Of a stretch of DNA of 64,000 nucleotides, positions 53,677-62,482 are shown one piece after another; the first letter of the stretch is position 1, and every line of letters starts with the position of its first letter. Source of the stretch: Bacteroidales bacterium. Lineage in GTDB: Bacteria > Bacteroidota > Bacteroidia > Bacteroidales > UBA10428. The stretch spans positions 1-64,000 of the forward strand of contig JAFGGU010000071.1 of the NCBI GenBank assembly GCA_016930375.1. The letters run 5' to 3'. A program made the position numbers and the translations under genes. The notes beneath the pieces are model-generated. The model made no database searches. It was not told the origin of the DNA and saw nothing but the letters and a program-made list of their open reading frames with translations.

Positions 53677-53926
53677 CTAAACCGCGCCGGAAATGGACAT
53701 CTACCAAACAGGAGAACTATATGTAATTACGCATTCGTTATTTATATAACACTAGAATGAATTAGTTTGCTGTAAAAAAATCCGCAATCTTTATTTCCCT
53801 CAGCTTTTTCTTACCTCGTACCTGCAATGATTATCCGTATTTTATCAGGAACCATCTCATTATGTATAATATATAATTGAGGTATTTTATTTCCCTGCTT
53901 ATACTCATTCTAAATTTCAGTTTTCA

Positions 53927-53958
53927 TTTGTTTATCTGATTTTTCATTTCTATTTTAG
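53927..53958 (+). promoter_or_regulatory. Promoter of the hox operon
   Basis: TTTG (53927-53930), 20 bases, then TATTTTAG (53951-53958), one mismatch to TAnnTTTG. The layout is the same as that of the Mbh-type operon promoter. Confidence 0.62.
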
Positions 53959-53976
53959 TTGTGAATTAATTAACAA
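53959..53976. promoter_or_regulatory. Rex operator of the hox operon
   Basis: TTGTGAATTAATTAACAA has the left arm of the general Rex consensus and the right arm (TTAACAA) of the clostridial form, with correct 4-base spacing. It abuts the -7 element and covers the expected start of transcription near 53965. Confidence 0.75.
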
Positions 53977-54066
53977 TTAATTCAAACCTTTATTGAAGGC
54001 CCTCTTGAAAAGCAATGTTTCCTGAAGGGCCTGTATTATGAGTATTCTTATAATAAATAAACTCTC

Positions 54067-55869
54067 ATGAAAACAGGAGTTCAAAAAATCGTAGAAAAAT
54101 ACGGAAAGGATAAAACCCGGCTCATGGATATCCTGATCGATGTTCAGTCGGAGTTTGGTTTTATTCCCCGTGAGATTACGGTTCAGATCGCTGATGATCT
54201 GGGCATGTCGGAAGTTGATGTGGATCAGACCATCTCATTCTATCATTTCTTCTCACAAAGGCCTACCGGAAAGTACCATATCTTTCTCAACAATAGCGCC
54301 GTTGCATATATGATGGGCCGAAAGGAGGTGGCAGACACCTTCACCAAGGAACTCGGGATCAATTTCAATGAGGTCACGCCCGACGGCCTGGTAGGTTTAT
54401 TTGAGACCTCCTGTATCGGGATGAACGACCAGGAACCGGCGGCAATTATCAACAACCGTATTTTCACAAAACTTACGCCCTTCAGGGCCAAGGAGATTGT
54501 CAGGGATATCAAGGAAGGTAAAGACATTGATGATATGATTGTGGCGGATTACGGTGACGGGGAGAACCGTTCCGATCTCATCAAATCGGTTGTAACCAAT
54601 AATATCCGCAAAATTGGGCCTATTCTCGAACGCAATCACAAACCCGGGCAGGCCATTGAGAAGATCTCCAAGATGACACCCGAGCAGGTCATCGATGAAG
54701 TAAAGAGATCCAACATAAGAGGCCGGGGCGGCGCTGGTTTCCCTACCGGTATGAAATGGGAATTTTGCCGCAATGCTCCCGGTGAGAAGAAATACATATT
54801 TTGTAATGCAGATGAGGGTGAACCCGGTACTTTCAAGGACAGGGTTGTTCTTACCGAACGGGCCCGTTTGCTTTTCGAGGGAATGGTAATTGCAGGTTAT
54901 GCAGTGGGCGCAACCGAAGGGATTTTGTACATCCGCCATGAGTATAAATACCTCCAGACCTACCTCGAGTCTATCCTAAAGGCGGCAAGAGACGTCAATT
55001 ACCTGGGCAAGAATATCCTGGGCAAAAAAGGATTCAATTTTGACATTCGCATTCAGTTCGGCGCAGGCGCTTATGTTTGCGGTGAAGAATCAGCGCTGAT
55101 AGAATCGGCTGAAGGAAAACGCGGTGAACCACGCGACCGGCCTCCTTTCCCCGTTGAAAAGGGGTACCTTGACATGCCCACGGTGGTGAACAATGTTGAA
55201 ACGCTTTGCGCAGTTGTAAAGGTGATCCTGAATGGCGGAGAATGGTACAAATCGTTTGGAACAACTGAATCAACAGGTACAAAACTGCTGAGTATTTCGG
55301 GTGACTGTAAATTCCCGGGAGTTTATGAAGTGGAATGGGGCTTCTCCATTAACGACATCCTTGATATGGTTGGCGCTCATAATGAAGAGGTGCAGGCAGT
55401 TCAGGTGGGCGGCCCTTCAGGAGCCATCATTGCGTCCAATGAATTTAACCGCATTTTAGGTTATGAAGATTTGGCCACCGGGGGATCCCTGATTATCATA
55501 GGTAAGAACCGGGATATCCTTACCGACATCGTTTTGAACTTCACCGAATTTTTTATTGAAGAATCCTGTGGAAGCTGTTCCACCTGCAGAATTATACCAA
55601 CACTGCTCAAGAACAAATTGGTGAAGATACTGAATGCCCGTGGTGTAAAACAGGACATTGATGATATGGTTGAATGGGGCAAGATTTTAAAAGCCAGTCG
55701 ATGTGGACTCGGGCAGACTGCTGCCAACCCCATCCTTTCGAGTATAAAGAATTTCAGACCTTTGTATGAAGAAAAAATACAGAAAAACAAGGTGTTTGAC
55801 AGCGGCTTTGATATGAACGCGGCTGTTAAGGAATCCTGTGAAGTAACCGGCAGAGTACCTAATATTTAA
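54067..55869 (+). CDS. hoxF: NAD-reducing hydrogenase diaphorase subunit HoxF (NuoE-NuoF fusion)
   Basis: The 600-residue protein has a NuoE-like front (about 1-155) and a NuoF-like body. The front has lost three of the four 2Fe-2S Cys (only SCIGMND remains), as in group 3d HoxF. The body has RGRGGAGFPTGMKWEFCR (FMN/NADH site), YVCGEESALIESAEGKRGEPR, and the 4Fe-4S site SCGSCSTCR plus late Cys in ASRCGLG. It exchanges electrons with NAD(H). First gene of hoxFUYHW, after a Rex-controlled promoter. Confidence 0.93.
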   Translation: MKTGVQKIVEKYGKDKTRLMDILIDVQSEFGFIPREITVQIADDLGMSEVDVDQTISFYHFFSQRPTGKYHIFLNNSAVAYMMGRKEVADTFTKELGINFNEVTPDGLVGLFETSCIGMNDQEPAAIINNRIFTKLTPFRAKEIVRDIKEGKDIDDMIVADYGDGENRSDLIKSVVTNNIRKIGPILERNHKPGQAIEKISKMTPEQVIDEVKRSNIRGRGGAGFPTGMKWEFCRNAPGEKKYIFCNADEGEPGTFKDRVVLTERARLLFEGMVIAGYAVGATEGILYIRHEYKYLQTYLESILKAARDVNYLGKNILGKKGFNFDIRIQFGAGAYVCGEESALIESAEGKRGEPRDRPPFPVEKGYLDMPTVVNNVETLCAVVKVILNGGEWYKSFGTTESTGTKLLSISGDCKFPGVYEVEWGFSINDILDMVGAHNEEVQAVQVGGPSGAIIASNEFNRILGYEDLATGGSLIIIGKNRDILTDIVLNFTEFFIEESCGSCSTCRIIPTLLKNKLVKILNARGVKQDIDDMVEWGKILKASRCGLGQTAANPILSSIKNFRPLYEEKIQKNKVFDSGFDMNAAVKESCEVTGRVPNI

Positions 55870-55881
55870 AGAATTTTCATC

Positions 55882-56595
55882 ATGAGCCAATACGTAAGAT
55901 TTACAGTCGACGGCACCGAGTGCATGGGCATCAGGGGCCAGTATCTTGTTGACGCCGCCAGGGAAAACGGAGTGTACATTCCTACCCTCTGCAATTTTCC
56001 GGGGGTTAAGCCAAAAGGTGGTTGCCGGATCTGTACCGTGCGGGTGAACGGCAAATTAATGACAGCCTGCACTACGCCCGTTGCAGAGAATATGAGCGTA
56101 GAAAACGAGGTCAAAGACATCAATGAATTAAGAAAATCCATCATCGAACTGCTGTTCATTGAAGGTAATCACTTTTGTCCGGCCTGTGAAAAAAGTGGGA
56201 ACTGTGAGCTGCAGGCGCTGGCTTACCGTTTCAGAATTATGGTTCCAAGATTTCCCTACCAGTTCCCGGTACGCAAGGTGGATGCCACACATCCGAGAAT
56301 CATTAAGGAACAGAATCGCTGTATTTTGTGTAAGCGTTGTATCCGGGCAATTACCGACGAAAATGGCAGAAGTATCTTTGCATACCGTCGCCGCAGTGCC
56401 CGGGTTGAGGTTGTTGTTGATCCGAAACTCGGAAAACAGCTCACCGAAGAACTTGCACAAAAGGCAATGGATGTTTGTCCAGTGGGGTCGATTATTGTCA
56501 AGGAGAAAGGATTCCAGATACCTATCGGTGCAAGAAAATACGATACAATGCCCATTGGTAGTGATATTGAAAACATGCAAGTAAAAAAAATCTAA
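55882..56595 (+). CDS. hoxU: Diaphorase iron-sulfur subunit HoxU
   Basis: A 237-residue protein like the N-terminal part of NuoG. 2Fe-2S site: CNFPGVKPKGGCRICTVRVNG plus ACTTPV. Next HFCPACEKSGNC gives the His/Cys3 4Fe-4S site and CILCKRCIRAI with a later CPVG gives another. It links HoxF to HoxY. Confidence 0.94.
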   Translation: MSQYVRFTVDGTECMGIRGQYLVDAARENGVYIPTLCNFPGVKPKGGCRICTVRVNGKLMTACTTPVAENMSVENEVKDINELRKSIIELLFIEGNHFCPACEKSGNCELQALAYRFRIMVPRFPYQFPVRKVDATHPRIIKEQNRCILCKRCIRAITDENGRSIFAYRRRSARVEVVVDPKLGKQLTEELAQKAMDVCPVGSIIVKEKGFQIPIGARKYDTMPIGSDIENMQVKKI

Positions 56596-56607
56596 AGACC
56601 ATATTCC

Positions 56608-57156
56608 ATGAGTAAACCAATAGTAGCCACCACGTCGCTGGCCGGATGTTTCGGATGTCATATGTCGGTTTTGGATATCGATGACAGAATACTGGAACTT
56701 ATTGAACTGGTTGAGTTTAATAAATCGCCCATCGATGACATCAAAAAGTTCAGCAAGAAATGTGACATCGGGCTGATTGAAGGAGGCTGTTGCAACAGTG
56801 AAAACATTCATGTCCTGAAAGATTTCAGGGAGAACTGCCGCATACTGGTCTCCGTGGGTGAGTGTGCCATCATGGGAGGACTGCCTGCCATGAGAAACGG
56901 CATCGCCATACAGGAATGCCTTGAAGAGGCTTATGTGAATGGTCCCACAGTGGTTAGCAATGAGGAAGTGATCTTTCCGAATGATCCGGAACTCCCTATG
57001 CTACTTGACAGGGTATATCCCTGCCATGAAATCGTTAAAATTGATTACTTTCTGCCAGGTTGTCCGCCCCGTGCCGACCTGATATGGGAGGCGCTGGTTG
57101 CCCTGGTGACCGGTGATGAAATGAAACTGCCTTATGAAGTTGTGAAATTCGATTAA
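56608..57156 (+). CDS. hoxY: [NiFe] hydrogenase small subunit HoxY
   Basis: A 182-residue protein with LAGCFGCHMSVLD, SVGECAIMGG and FLPGCPPRADLIWE, the Cys ligands of the proximal 4Fe-4S cluster in group 3 hydrogenases. Short form without extra ferredoxin domain, as in HoxY. Confidence 0.94.
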   Translation: MSKPIVATTSLAGCFGCHMSVLDIDDRILELIELVEFNKSPIDDIKKFSKKCDIGLIEGGCCNSENIHVLKDFRENCRILVSVGECAIMGGLPAMRNGIAIQECLEEAYVNGPTVVSNEEVIFPNDPELPMLLDRVYPCHEIVKIDYFLPGCPPRADLIWEALVALVTGDEMKLPYEVVKFD

Positions 57157-57167
57157 TTCAGAAAATT

Positions 57168-58622
57168 ATGGGACAAAAGATAACCATTGAACCGGTAACC
57201 CGTGTTGAAGGTCATGGAAAAGTTACTATTCACCTCGACAACGAGGGAAAAATAGAACAGACACGCCTGCATATTGTTGAATTCAGGGGATTTGAGCGTT
57301 TTGTACAGGGGCGGCCTTACTGGGAAATGCCGGTACTCGTACAACGTCTTTGCGGTATCTGCCCAGTGAGCCATCATCTGGCAGCCGCCAAAGCCATGGA
57401 CGTTATTGTTGGTGCCGGAACAGGCGAAGGACTGACGCCTACCGGCGAAAAAATGCGCCGGTTGATGCATTATGGACAGATTTTTCAATCGCATTCGTTG
57501 CACTTTTTTCATCTGGCCTCTCCGGATCTCCTCTTCGGAATCGATTCTGATCCGCTGAAACGCAATATCATCGGCGTAGCTCTTGAACATCGTGATCTTG
57601 CCGTTCAGGGTGTGATGATGCGGAAGTACGGGCAGGAAGTGATCCAGGCTACAGCCGGGAAAAAAATTCACGGAACCGGAGCCATACCGGGGGGTATCAA
57701 CAAACATCTCAGCGAAGAGGAACGCGATTTCCTCCTGCATGGCGATGACTATATGAATATCGACAAAATGATATCCTGGTCACAGGACGCATTGGAATTC
57801 TTTAAGGAATATCATAAGAAAAACAAGGGTATCATTGATAGTTTTGTCGAATTCCCTTCCAGCCATCTCAGCCTGGTGCGCAAAGACGGTGCACTCGATC
57901 TATATCATGGCGTTTTGAGGGCGGTTGATACAGATGGCAAAAAAATACTGCACGATATTGATTACCAGGATTACGATCGGTACATCAATGAAGAAGTAAA
58001 GTCGTGGAGCTACATGAAATTTCCCTACCTGAAAGAAATTGGTAAAAAGAACGGCTGGTATACCGTTGGACCACTGGCCAGGATGAATACCGCCGAATTT
58101 ATCGATACTCCCTTGGCACAAAAAGAGTTCGAGCTGTTCAAACAGTACAACGGAGGTAAACCCAGCAACAAATCCATGCATATGCATTGGGCCAGACTCA
58201 TCGAGATTTTGCATTCTGCCGAAAAGATAAAGCAATTGCTGAACGATCCAGATCTGATGGAAGGAGAACTGGTCATAAAGGGCACCAAGTGTCTTGAAGG
58301 AGTGGGACTTATCGAAGCACCCCGCGGGACACTTTTCCACCATTACAAAATCGGTGAGAACGATATGATCACCATGGCCAACCTGATAGTGTCCACCACC
58401 AACAATAACCAGCCCATGAATGAGGCTGTAAATCAGGTAGCAGTTAAGGTAATGACCGGTAAAAAAGAAATCACGGAAGGCATGATGAATGCTGTAGAAG
58501 TGGCCATCCGAGCGTATGATCCTTGCCTGAGTTGTGCAACCCATGCCCTGGGTCAAATGCCACTCGAGTTCGAAGTATATGATGCTGATAACCAGCTGAT
58601 CGAAAGAAAATTCAAACATTGA
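57168..58622 (+). CDS. hoxH: [NiFe] hydrogenase large subunit HoxH
   Basis: A 484-residue catalytic subunit with both nickel motifs, RLCGICPVSHHLAA near residue 61 and DPCLSCATHALG near residue 449. The 25 residues after CATH are the likely tail cleaved on maturation. Group 3d (NAD-linked) is inferred from the HoxFU partners. Confidence 0.95.
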   Translation: MGQKITIEPVTRVEGHGKVTIHLDNEGKIEQTRLHIVEFRGFERFVQGRPYWEMPVLVQRLCGICPVSHHLAAAKAMDVIVGAGTGEGLTPTGEKMRRLMHYGQIFQSHSLHFFHLASPDLLFGIDSDPLKRNIIGVALEHRDLAVQGVMMRKYGQEVIQATAGKKIHGTGAIPGGINKHLSEEERDFLLHGDDYMNIDKMISWSQDALEFFKEYHKKNKGIIDSFVEFPSSHLSLVRKDGALDLYHGVLRAVDTDGKKILHDIDYQDYDRYINEEVKSWSYMKFPYLKEIGKKNGWYTVGPLARMNTAEFIDTPLAQKEFELFKQYNGGKPSNKSMHMHWARLIEILHSAEKIKQLLNDPDLMEGELVIKGTKCLEGVGLIEAPRGTLFHHYKIGENDMITMANLIVSTTNNNQPMNEAVNQVAVKVMTGKKEITEGMMNAVEVAIRAYDPCLSCATHALGQMPLEFEVYDADNQLIERKFKH

Positions 58623-59095
58623 CCGGTAAGCTTCCGAACATACTGATATACGGATACGGAAATCCCGGCCGCCAGGATGATGGTCTGGGGATAAGGCTGG
58701 CAGAGGAATTGGACCAATGGTGCGCCAATCATCATTGGCAACATGTCAGTACCGATACCAATTACCAGTTGAATGTTGAGGATGCTGCTGGATTGGCGAA
58801 CTATGACCTGGTCATTTTTGCGGATGCTTCCCGTGAAAATATTCAAAGTATCAGCTTTGACAGGCTGCTTCCTTCGGCAAAAACCGAATTTACCATGCAC
58901 GCTGTTTCTCCTGCCTTTATCCTGCATTTATGCCATGAGATATTCAATCATAAGCCGGAAGCCTACCTCCTGCATATCCGGGGTTACGAATGGGAGTTCA
59001 TGGAAGAGATGACCGAAGGTGCCGGAAGAAATCTGGTTGAGGCCGTCAATCGTGTTAAACAGTTTATTCTGGAATATTCCACTCCAATTGTCTAA
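58619..59095 (+). CDS. HoxH maturation protease (HoxW/HycI family)
   Basis: A 158-residue M52-family protease with YGNPGRQDDGLG and VIFADAS. It begins with a TTG that overlaps the hoxH stop (TTGA), so it is translationally coupled. Each hydrogenase in the window thus has its own protease, which fits the known substrate specificity of this family. Confidence 0.88.
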   Translation: MTGKLPNILIYGYGNPGRQDDGLGIRLAEELDQWCANHHWQHVSTDTNYQLNVEDAAGLANYDLVIFADASRENIQSISFDRLLPSAKTEFTMHAVSPAFILHLCHEIFNHKPEAYLLHIRGYEWEFMEEMTEGAGRNLVEAVNRVKQFILEYSTPIV

Positions 59096-59128
59096 CTTTG
59101 TCATCACCTAAATTCTAAAAAAACAGCT

Positions 59129-60112
59129 ATGGATCTCTCAACAACTTTCATGGGTATCAAAATTGCCAATCCTTTGATTGTGGCAAGCTCGGGATTGACC
59201 AGTTCGGTCGACAAGATTAAAGAATGTGCCGACAACGGTGCAGGAGCGGTTGTTCTGAAATCGCTGTTTGAAGAACAGCTGATCACCGGAAAAGCTAAAC
59301 TGATCAATCAGGATGACATGTATTTCTGGTATCCCCAGGCTCTGGATTTCGTGAATACGATTTCGAAAGAGGAGGGACTGTCAGCCTATCTCAACATGAT
59401 CGAAAAAGCCAAGAAGTCCGTTTCGATACCGGTTATGGCCAGCATCAACTGCGTTACGCCCTGGGAATGGCCAAGGTTTGCAGCCCAAATTGAAAAATCC
59501 GGAGCTGACGGGATTGAACTGAACATTTTTATCCCTCCCACCAACATCAATCTCACAGGCTACAAGATTGAAGAAACCTATATGGACATCATCCATGAGG
59601 TCCGCAAGCACACTAATATTCCCATTGCCGTAAAAGTAGGGTTCTACTTCACCAACCTGTACCGTACGCTTTACAAGATCAGCAATCTCGATATTAACAG
59701 CCTGGTTCTGTTTAACCGTTACTATCGACCGGATATCGATATTGAGACCCTGCGTGTTGTCGCGCAAAATGTATACAGCTCACCCCATGAGATAACTCTT
59801 TCCCTGAGATGGATTGCCCTGCTCTATGGCAGGATCAGCAAGGAGCTTGTAGCAGCCACCGGAGTTCATGATTACCAGGGTGTAATAAAACAACTCCTTG
59901 CCGGAGCAACATCCGTACAGATCTGTTCGACGCTTTATAAAAATGGCGTTCCCTTCCTGCGAACCATGCTGGATGATCTGGAAAAATGGATGAGCCGGAA
60001 AGAATATTCCAATCTGGCAGCATTCAGAGGCCTGGTTGCCAAGAATGAAGAGAATACCGCAGCCTTTGAACGTTTGCAGTTCATGAAGAAGACCACCGGG
60101 AAGCTGTTTTAG
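59129..60112 (+). CDS. Dihydroorotate-dehydrogenase-like flavoprotein
   Basis: A 327-residue TIM-barrel protein starting MDLSTTFMGIKIANPLIVASSGLTSS. FMN-contact regions such as AGAVVLKSLFEEQ, ASINC, AVKVGFY and ATSVQICSTLYKNG fit the family. It lacks the sure signs of a pyrimidine-pathway PyrD (the active-site loop has NCVTPWEWPRFA), so the substrate may be different. Next to the hox operon it could be co-transcribed (34-base gap), but function there is unknown. Confidence 0.82.
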   Translation: MDLSTTFMGIKIANPLIVASSGLTSSVDKIKECADNGAGAVVLKSLFEEQLITGKAKLINQDDMYFWYPQALDFVNTISKEEGLSAYLNMIEKAKKSVSIPVMASINCVTPWEWPRFAAQIEKSGADGIELNIFIPPTNINLTGYKIEETYMDIIHEVRKHTNIPIAVKVGFYFTNLYRTLYKISNLDINSLVLFNRYYRPDIDIETLRVVAQNVYSSPHEITLSLRWIALLYGRISKELVAATGVHDYQGVIKQLLAGATSVQICSTLYKNGVPFLRTMLDDLEKWMSRKEYSNLAAFRGLVAKNEENTAAFERLQFMKKTTGKLF

Positions 60113-60224
60113 CAGCGGCAGTTGAAAAAATATAACAAATATGCAAAACGCGGTTATCAAGTAAATGAAATTATTAATAGCTTTAGCCCGGTCTTTATAA
60201 GAATATCATTTTAACCCATATACC

Positions 60225-61115
60225 ATGAAAATACGCTTGTTTGGTTTTATTTTAGCTGCATATCTGATTTCATCCGTAAATTCCTGCAAGCAAAGCGGAA
60301 AATCAGGCCTCACCGAAGGAACTGACAGTATCAGCCTGAGTGATATAAAACCCCTCGTACACAATATAGATACCATGGGAGAAGGATTACCCATTTTCTA
60401 TAACATGTATCTCTCGGTTGAAATGTCATCATTATTTCAATCTTCAGGCGCCGTTTACAGGTCGGAATTGGTGAATTCACCTGAGAAAATTTCCAATTAT
60501 GTCACCAGCTCAAAGAAAGCTCTTAACCTGGGAGTATATGCCGTTGACCTGAGCTATGCCAAGGTAAGCGAACAGTTGGAAACAGCAGGCAGGTACTTCA
60601 ATGCCATGCAGAGACTGGCCGAGGAACTTGGTATTCCTGCCAATTATTTTGAGAATACTGCTGAACGGTTTGAAATGAATATCGACAACAAGGATTCACT
60701 TATCAAAATAGCCAATGAAGTTTACATGGCATCTGATAACTACCTGAGAGAAAATGAACGGTATGCCGCTTCGGCGCAGATCATACTCGGAGGCTGGGTT
60801 GAAGCCATCTATATTGCAACCCAGGTTGCCTCCGGCACCAAAGATATTGAAGTGATCGAACGGCTGGCTGAGCAGCGCGTATCACTAAGCAATGTTATTG
60901 CCATGCTGAATGATTATGCTACGGATGTGGATATCAAACAAAACCTGTTTAAGCTGAAACAACTTCAGTCTCAGTTTGATTCCTTCTTGGTGGATGTAGA
61001 TGCCAGCTTTAATCCCAATTCCGCGGAAGGAAAGAAAATTCTGCAGGGATATTTGGTTAAGATCAATGAAATAGGCAAACAAATTAAACAGATTCGGACA
61101 GAGATCATATCATAA
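60225..61115 (+). CDS. Lipoprotein, unknown
   Basis: A 296-residue protein with a lipoprotein signal (lipobox SVNSC, Cys about residue 21). The remainder is mostly helical, with repeated YFNAMQRLAEELGIP-like stretches and a C-terminal INEIGKQIKQIRTEI. No recognised domain. Its 3' end overlaps the convergent oxidoreductase gamma gene by 6 bases. Confidence 0.78.
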   Translation: MKIRLFGFILAAYLISSVNSCKQSGKSGLTEGTDSISLSDIKPLVHNIDTMGEGLPIFYNMYLSVEMSSLFQSSGAVYRSELVNSPEKISNYVTSSKKALNLGVYAVDLSYAKVSEQLETAGRYFNAMQRLAEELGIPANYFENTAERFEMNIDNKDSLIKIANEVYMASDNYLRENERYAASAQIILGGWVEAIYIATQVASGTKDIEVIERLAEQRVSLSNVIAMLNDYATDVDIKQNLFKLKQLQSQFDSFLVDVDASFNPNSAEGKKILQGYLVKINEIGKQIKQIRTEIIS

Positions 61116-61652
61116 TTCTTTCACAATCTCCATTCCTCTTTTCACAGCTTCTTCATTCACCGGAATAAGGTGGTGATGTCGTTCCGGCAGGGAGTCCTTC
61201 AAACCCTTCAGAACACTATCCATACTTACCAGCGGTTTGATTTTTAAATAAGCACCGAGAACAATCATATTGAAGGTTTTGGCTGAGAGCATCCTGGCGG
61301 ATTCAGTTGCTGCTTCAACCCTGAAAATCCTGATATCTTTTCTTTGTGGATGACGGGTGATTCCATTGGGATCATAAAGCAGCACACCTCCCGGTTTTAC
61401 GGTTGATTCAAATTTATCCATGGATTGCTGGTTGAGCAGAATGGCCGTGTCAAATAAATTCAGTATCGGGCTGCTGATCCTTTCATCGCTAAGGATTACC
61501 GTAACATTGGCAGTGCCCCCCCGCATTTCAGGTCCGTAGGAAGGCATCCAGCTAACTTCCATTTCCTGCGTCATTCCTGCATATGCCAGGATCTTACCCA
61601 TTGATAAGACACCCTGTCCGCCGAAACCGGCTATTATGATCTCTTCATTCAT
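61110..61652 (-). CDS. 2-oxoacid:ferredoxin oxidoreductase, gamma subunit
   Basis: A 180-residue protein starting IIIAGFGGQGVLSMGKILAYAG, with SWMPSYGPEMRGGTANVTVI, the KorC/VorG/PorG family signature. It completes a four-gene set transcribed delta-alpha-beta-gamma. The enzyme oxidises 2-oxoacids plus CoA to acyl-CoA, CO2 and reduced ferredoxin. Confidence 0.94.
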   Translation of the reverse strand: MNEEIIIAGFGGQGVLSMGKILAYAGMTQEMEVSWMPSYGPEMRGGTANVTVILSDERISSPILNLFDTAILLNQQSMDKFESTVKPGGVLLYDPNGITRHPQRKDIRIFRVEAATESARMLSAKTFNMIVLGAYLKIKPLVSMDSVLKGLKDSLPERHHHLIPVNEEAVKRGMEIVKEL

Positions 61653-61669
61653 GGTGAACCGTTTTGAAA

Positions 61670-62479
61670 TTATTCCGCTTTTTCAGCTTTTTTGACTATT
61701 TCTCCATTCATCTTAATATCTCCCGGGGGGTAAAAGGGCAGCATGTTTTCTTCCATCCATTTGTTCGCCTGTACCGGAGTCATTTTCCAGCCTGAATTGC
61801 AATTCGAGACTATCTCAATAAAAGACAGGCCTTTATTTAGTTTCTGATTTTCAAAGGCCATTTTTGCGGCCTTTTTAAATTTCCGGACTGCCAGAGGAGT
61901 ATGCACCGTATGGCGGGCCACAAAATAGGTTCCGGGCAACATGGCTACCAATTCGGTTATCTTGAGAGGATTTCCCATAAGCGCCGCATCACGGCCGTAA
62001 GGAGTTGTTGATGACCGCATACCCACAAGGGTCGTTGGCGCCATTTGCCCGCCGGTCATTCCATAAATGCCGTTGTTTATAAAAAAGATGGCGATATTTT
62101 CACCGCGGTTGCAGGCATGAATGGTCTCTGCAGTGCCGATTGCCGCAAGATCTCCATCCCCCTGGTAGGTAAACACATATTTTTCGGGCCAGCAACGCTT
62201 AATACCTGTTGCAACGGCCGGAGCCCTGCCATGAGATGCCTGCTGCATATCGATATTCATGAATTCATAAGCAAGCACGGAACATCCCACCGGAGCCACT
62301 CCAATGGTATCGGCCTGTATGCCCATTTCATCAATGATTTCCATGATCACACGATGCACCACACCGTGTCCGCAACCCGGACAATAAGACAATGCTTTGT
62401 CGGTCATCAGTGAGGTTTTCTTGTAAACAAGGTTTTCCTCGCTGATAATCTCCTGAATTCTGGGATTTCTGATTTCCAT
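61670..62479 (-). CDS. 2-oxoacid:ferredoxin oxidoreductase, beta subunit
   Basis: A 269-residue thiamine-diphosphate subunit. CPGCGHGVVHRV supplies cluster Cys, and the TPP motif GDGDLAAIG..ETIHACNRGENIAIFFINNGIYGMTGGQ is intact. It lies 4 bases after the alpha gene. Confidence 0.95.
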   Translation of the reverse strand: MEIRNPRIQEIISEENLVYKKTSLMTDKALSYCPGCGHGVVHRVIMEIIDEMGIQADTIGVAPVGCSVLAYEFMNIDMQQASHGRAPAVATGIKRCWPEKYVFTYQGDGDLAAIGTAETIHACNRGENIAIFFINNGIYGMTGGQMAPTTLVGMRSSTTPYGRDAALMGNPLKITELVAMLPGTYFVARHTVHTPLAVRKFKKAAKMAFENQKLNKGLSFIEIVSNCNSGWKMTPVQANKWMEENMLPFYPPGDIKMNGEIVKKAEKAE

Positions 62480-62482
62480 ATT

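Larger units (their letters stand above)
53677..54066. other. 390-base gap before hoxF: no gene; promoter, Rex box and hairpin
   Basis: I see no coding sequence. It contains a promoter and Rex operator (below), a 21-base inverted repeat GAATTAATT-AAC-AATTAATTC (53963-53983) that overlaps the Rex box, and a leader hairpin AGGCCCT/AGGGCCT (53997-54032) 35 bases before the hoxF start. Confidence 0.75.
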
